Origin: Roseibacillus sp.
GTDB lineage: Bacteria; Verrucomicrobiota; Verrucomicrobiia; Verrucomicrobiales; Akkermansiaceae
NCBI GenBank assembly: GCA_022448985.1
Contig: JAKVCR010000016.1
Location: 1-64,000, forward strand
Reading direction: 5' to 3'
Length of the DNA: 64,000 nucleotides
The translations under genes and the position numbers were made by a program. The first letter of the stretch is position 1, and the number at the start of each line of letters is the position of its first letter. Below the pieces are notes generated by a model. It was not told the DNA's origin. It saw nothing but the letters and a program-made list of their open reading frames with translations, and made no database searches. Below are positions 60,716 to 64,000 of the stretch, piece after piece.

Positions 60716-60749
60716 AGAGGCAGCCCGGCAGCGGGCTGCCTCTTTTTTT
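60716..60749 (+). terminator. Rho-independent terminator after EF-hand gene 2
   Basis: Eleven-bp perfect stem AGAGGCAGCCC (60716-60726) / GGGCTGCCTCT (60733-60743), 6-nt loop, seven T residues. Strong. Confidence 0.93.
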
Positions 60750-60823
60750 CGGATGGCAACCCCTACGGGTTCAATGCCTTCTGGACGAGCGGAATCCATC
60801 TGGCCAAAAAGTCTGCCAATTTT

Positions 60824-60852
60824 GGTAACCGCCTCCCCATTCCACCCGTCAG
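60824..60852 (+). promoter_or_regulatory. ECF-type promoter P4 (GGTAACC-N16-CGTCAG)
   Basis: GGTAACC at 60824-60830, 16 nt, CGTCAG at 60847-60852. Predicted start near 60859, leader about 50 nt to the EF-hand 3 start. The most diverged of the four copies, but spacing and the GTAACC/CGTC cores are kept. Confidence 0.65.
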
Positions 60853-60908
60853 TTCCTTAGAAGGGCTCGAAAATCATCCTCTCTTGTGGATCTCCTGAAA
60901 GAAGTATC

Positions 60909-62111
<1,203 letters not shown>

Positions 62112-62165
62112 TCCCGGCCCGTCTTCAAATAAGAGATTCCTTCCTTTCCAAGGTTCTGGATTTCA

Positions 62166-62193
62166 AGAGGCAGTCCTTTTCCGGGCTGCCTCT
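62166..62193 (+). terminator. Hairpin after EF-hand gene 3
   Basis: Stem AGAGGCAGTCC (62166-62176) / GGGCTGCCTCT (62183-62193) with one G-U pair and a TTTTCC loop; the tail TTCAC is weak. Arms are almost the same as in the EF-hand 2 terminator. Confidence 0.75.
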
Positions 62194-62298
62194 TCACTTG
62201 GGGGCCAATTGCTCCTCCCAATCCGCCACCGCCCCTGGACTTTTCTCCCCCCGAAGTGCGGCCTTCCCAAGCGAGGGGAATTCAGCGAAGAACTGTGT

Positions 62299-63057
62299 GT
62301 GCGCCTTAAACTGACCATTGCCTACGACGGAAGTCCGTTCGGCGGCTGGCAGCTCCAGCCCGATACTGACACCATCCAGGTGCGCCTGGAAGGGGCCCTT
62401 GCCGAAATTGCCAAGGAGCCCTTGCGGATCCATGGATCGGGACGCACCGACGCAGGCGTCCATGCCGCCGGCCAGGTCGCTCACTTTGACCCTCCTGCTG
62501 AACTCACCATGAACCCGGTCAACTGGGTGGCCGCTCTTAACACCAAGCTCCCAGCTGCTATCCGGGTTTTGGAATGCGAGGAAGTGCCGGATGACTTTCA
62601 TGCGCGTTTTTCGGCTATCTCCAAGATCTATCACTACGAGCTGAGCACTACTCCCATTCTTCCTCCCTTCCAGGCCGGCCGGGCCTGGCATCTTCCCCGC
62701 CAGCTCGATCCGGCCACCCTTGAGGACTCCCTCGCCCTCTTCCGTGGGCGCCACGATTTCCGGGCCTTTGCCGCCAACCGGGGCAACGAAACAGCGGAAA
62801 CCGACTTCCAGCGGACTCTCCATGAGACTTCCCTCGCGCCGCTCCCGCAAGGCTACCTCCTGACCTTCAGTGGCGAAGGGTTTCTCTACAAGATGGTCCG
62901 GCTCCTGACCGGCGCAGCTGTCAAGACTGCCCAGGGTTACTTTCGACTCGATGATCTGGCGGACCTGCTCGACCAGCCCCCTGAACTCCCCCGGGGCAAA
63001 TCCCCGCTTTGTGCTCCCGCGGAGGGCCTGAGCCTTCATGAAGTCAATTACGGATAA
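62299..63057 (+). CDS. truA: tRNA pseudouridine(38-40) synthase TruA
   Basis: 252 aa from GTG 62299, chosen because the TruA N-terminus (RLKLTIAYDGSPFGGWQLQP) begins here; the in-frame extension back to 62056 runs through the EF-hand 3 tail and its terminator. Catalytic Asp D51 in GRTDAGVHA. Other marks are FHARFSAISKIYHYEL, GRHDFRAFAANRG, GEGFLYKMVRLLTGA and the final GLSLHEVNY. It makes pseudouridine at positions 38-40 in the tRNA anticodon arm. Full length, cytoplasmic, likely expressed from its own promoter within 62112-62298. Confidence 0.95.
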   Translation: MRLKLTIAYDGSPFGGWQLQPDTDTIQVRLEGALAEIAKEPLRIHGSGRTDAGVHAAGQVAHFDPPAELTMNPVNWVAALNTKLPAAIRVLECEEVPDDFHARFSAISKIYHYELSTTPILPPFQAGRAWHLPRQLDPATLEDSLALFRGRHDFRAFAANRGNETAETDFQRTLHETSLAPLPQGYLLTFSGEGFLYKMVRLLTGAAVKTAQGYFRLDDLADLLDQPPELPRGKSPLCAPAEGLSLHEVNYG

Positions 63058-63230
63058 TCCTTATCCCAAACGGTTCATGGCTTGTCCTTGTGACGTGCCC
63101 CTCAACCCGGGGGATATGGCGACGCGAGTGCCCCGTGGGGCGGCGCTGCCGACAATTTTGAAGCCCCTGTTACGTCATTCCCTTCCCTGAGATCGCCGGC
63201 AATTGATAATCTGGGATCCGGACACAATGA

Positions 63231-63256
63231 AACGGCCCCTCCGAAGAGGGCCCGTT
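63231..63256 (-). terminator. Terminator of the porin-like gene
   Basis: Stem AACGGcCCCTC/GAGGGcCCGTT with one C-C mismatch and a CGAA loop. Read on the minus strand it is followed by TTTC and lies 47 bp past the porin stop. The same hairpin might also serve truA from the other side. The remaining 63058-63230 shows a GCCCC/GGGGC hairpin near 63132 but no recognised RNA or ORF. Confidence 0.6.
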
Positions 63257-63302
63257 GTCACGAGAACGGATCGGACTAAGCCCGCAGAGCTGGATGCGAA
63301 TC

Positions 63303-64000
63303 CTAGAAGTAGGTCCGGAATGCCAGCCAAAGGGTGAGGGCGTCCGCATCGCCTGCTGGCGCCTCAAGGCTTTCCCACTCCACCCCGGTCATGATCTTGG
63401 CATTGTGGCCGCAGACGAAGTAGTTCAAGCCTGCATAGATGCTCTGGTGTGCGTCCCCACGCCCGCTGTTGACGTTCGCAGTATGTTTGCTCCTGCGAAA
63501 ATAACGGGAATTCGATCTGATTCCTTCCGCTTCGTCAGATCCCTGGGCGGAGTAGCGCACCACAGCTTCAAGCTTGTCCGCGATCAAGTCGCGGGACGCC
63601 ATCGCGACAAACCCCCAGAAATCACCACCTCGCTGGCCCTGTCCGTCATCACCATTATCCCCGATCGTTCCTTGAAGGAGGAGGTCCCAGCCGTTTCGCT
63701 CGGTCAGGTAGGCCAGGGCAAGAGCCCAGTCATACAGGCCCACTTCGTTGTCCGCCGTGCCGTAGGCATCATTGTGCAGGAAATCAGCAATCAACTTGTC
63801 CCCGTTGCCAAGGTCAAGGGCTCCACTGGCATACAAGGCAAGCCCTCCCGTGTCGCTGGCAAGCTCCGGAGTGGACTCGGTGCTGAACGCCCCGATCGTT
63901 CCCGAGAAGTTCCCCATGGCCTTCTTGGCCGTGATCCCGGTCAGGCGAGCGGGATAAACCTTGTTCGCGACCGCGGAGCGCTCGACCGTCTTGATCTTCT
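63303..64000 (-). CDS. Porin-like outer-membrane barrel, C-terminal part (partial)
   Basis: The frame is open to the right edge (no start in the window); about 232 residues visible. Alternating strands typical of a beta-barrel: LTGITAKKAMGNFSGTIGAF, LALYASGALDLG, YDWALALAYLTER, WDLLLQGTIGD, DKLEAVVRYSAQG, HQSIYAGLNYFV, AKIMTGVEWES and LTLWLAFRTYF, ending in the C-terminal Phe required for barrel insertion. The layout resembles phosphate-selective porin O/P-type proteins of Verrucomicrobia. Substrate unknown. Confidence 0.78.
   Translation of the reverse strand, partial: KIKTVERSAVANKVYPARLTGITAKKAMGNFSGTIGAFSTESTPELASDTGGLALYASGALDLGNGDKLIADFLHNDAYGTADNEVGLYDWALALAYLTERNGWDLLLQGTIGDNGDDGQGQRGGDFWGFVAMASRDLIADKLEAVVRYSAQGSDEAEGIRSNSRYFRRSKHTANVNSGRGDAHQSIYAGLNYFVCGHNAKIMTGVEWESLEAPAGDADALTLWLAFRTYF

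Overview
The window (64 kb, high G+C) looks like a chromosome segment of a Verrucomicrobiota (PVC superphylum) bacterium. The evidence is the mix of gene families: several Cys-type sulfatases, PVC-type cytochrome pairs (DUF1549/DUF1553 + DUF1501 and DUF1587/1592/1588/1585 + DUF1552), two PVC-type propeller dehydrogenases, a giant CotH/lamin-tail protein with the C-terminal region usual in verrucomicrobial exoproteins, a three-domain IspG, and a ClpS/DUF2017-like pair. I saw no rRNA, tRNA, CRISPR array, transposase or phage gene, and coding is dense on both strands.

Layout. 1-19.2 kb is a catabolic, exoprotein-rich stretch: two sulfatases (the first cut by the window edge), a 1751-aa CotH/LTD protein, a PhyH-type dioxygenase (minus), a DUF1549/1553 + DUF1501 pair, a ThuA-propeller-HEAT fusion and a third sulfatase. 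19.2-25 kb holds a zinc-ribbon SDR, a small basic protein gene, a ceramidase-like protein, metY and a second SDR. 25-33.1 kb holds the DUF1592-type/DUF1552 pair, an RbsC-like permease with an unusual extracytoplasmic insert, a lipoprotein sugar-binding protein and an M14-like/BPL_N fusion. 33.1-46.8 kb (minus) is one compact eight-gene MoxR operon: MoxR, DUF58, BatA-like vWA, vWA/GATase-like, DUF4175-like, a 1047-aa coiled-coil protein, a terpene-cyclase-like repeat protein and a DUF1349-like protein. 47.1-55.3 kb holds a TraB/GumN-like protein, ispG, clpS + DUF2017-like, a CBM9-like protein, a DUF1287 protein and a heme-bearing PVC dehydrogenase. 63.3-64 kb is the C-terminal part of a porin-like outer-membrane barrel.

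The most interesting part is 55.5-62.2 kb. An ECF sigma factor gene is followed by a 105-aa single-TM protein and a 124-aa membrane-anchored protein with two LTPEQ motifs, an arrangement like the CnrH/CnrY/CnrX metal-sensing sigma systems. Downstream are four near-identical promoter-like elements, [T/G]GTAACC - exactly 16 nt - CGTC(G/T/A)(A/G). They precede (i) a ~69-nt stem-loop that reads as a self-terminating small RNA, or as the leader of a secreted LTxxQ-motif protein, and (ii-iv) three paralogous secreted EF-hand proteins. Those three carry unrelated low-complexity tails and end in related GAGGC/GCCTC terminators. I interpret this as an undescribed ECF-controlled envelope regulon with an sRNA and a family of calcium-binding proteins. 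The promoter and hairpin sequences are read directly; the regulatory link to the adjacent sigma factor is inference.
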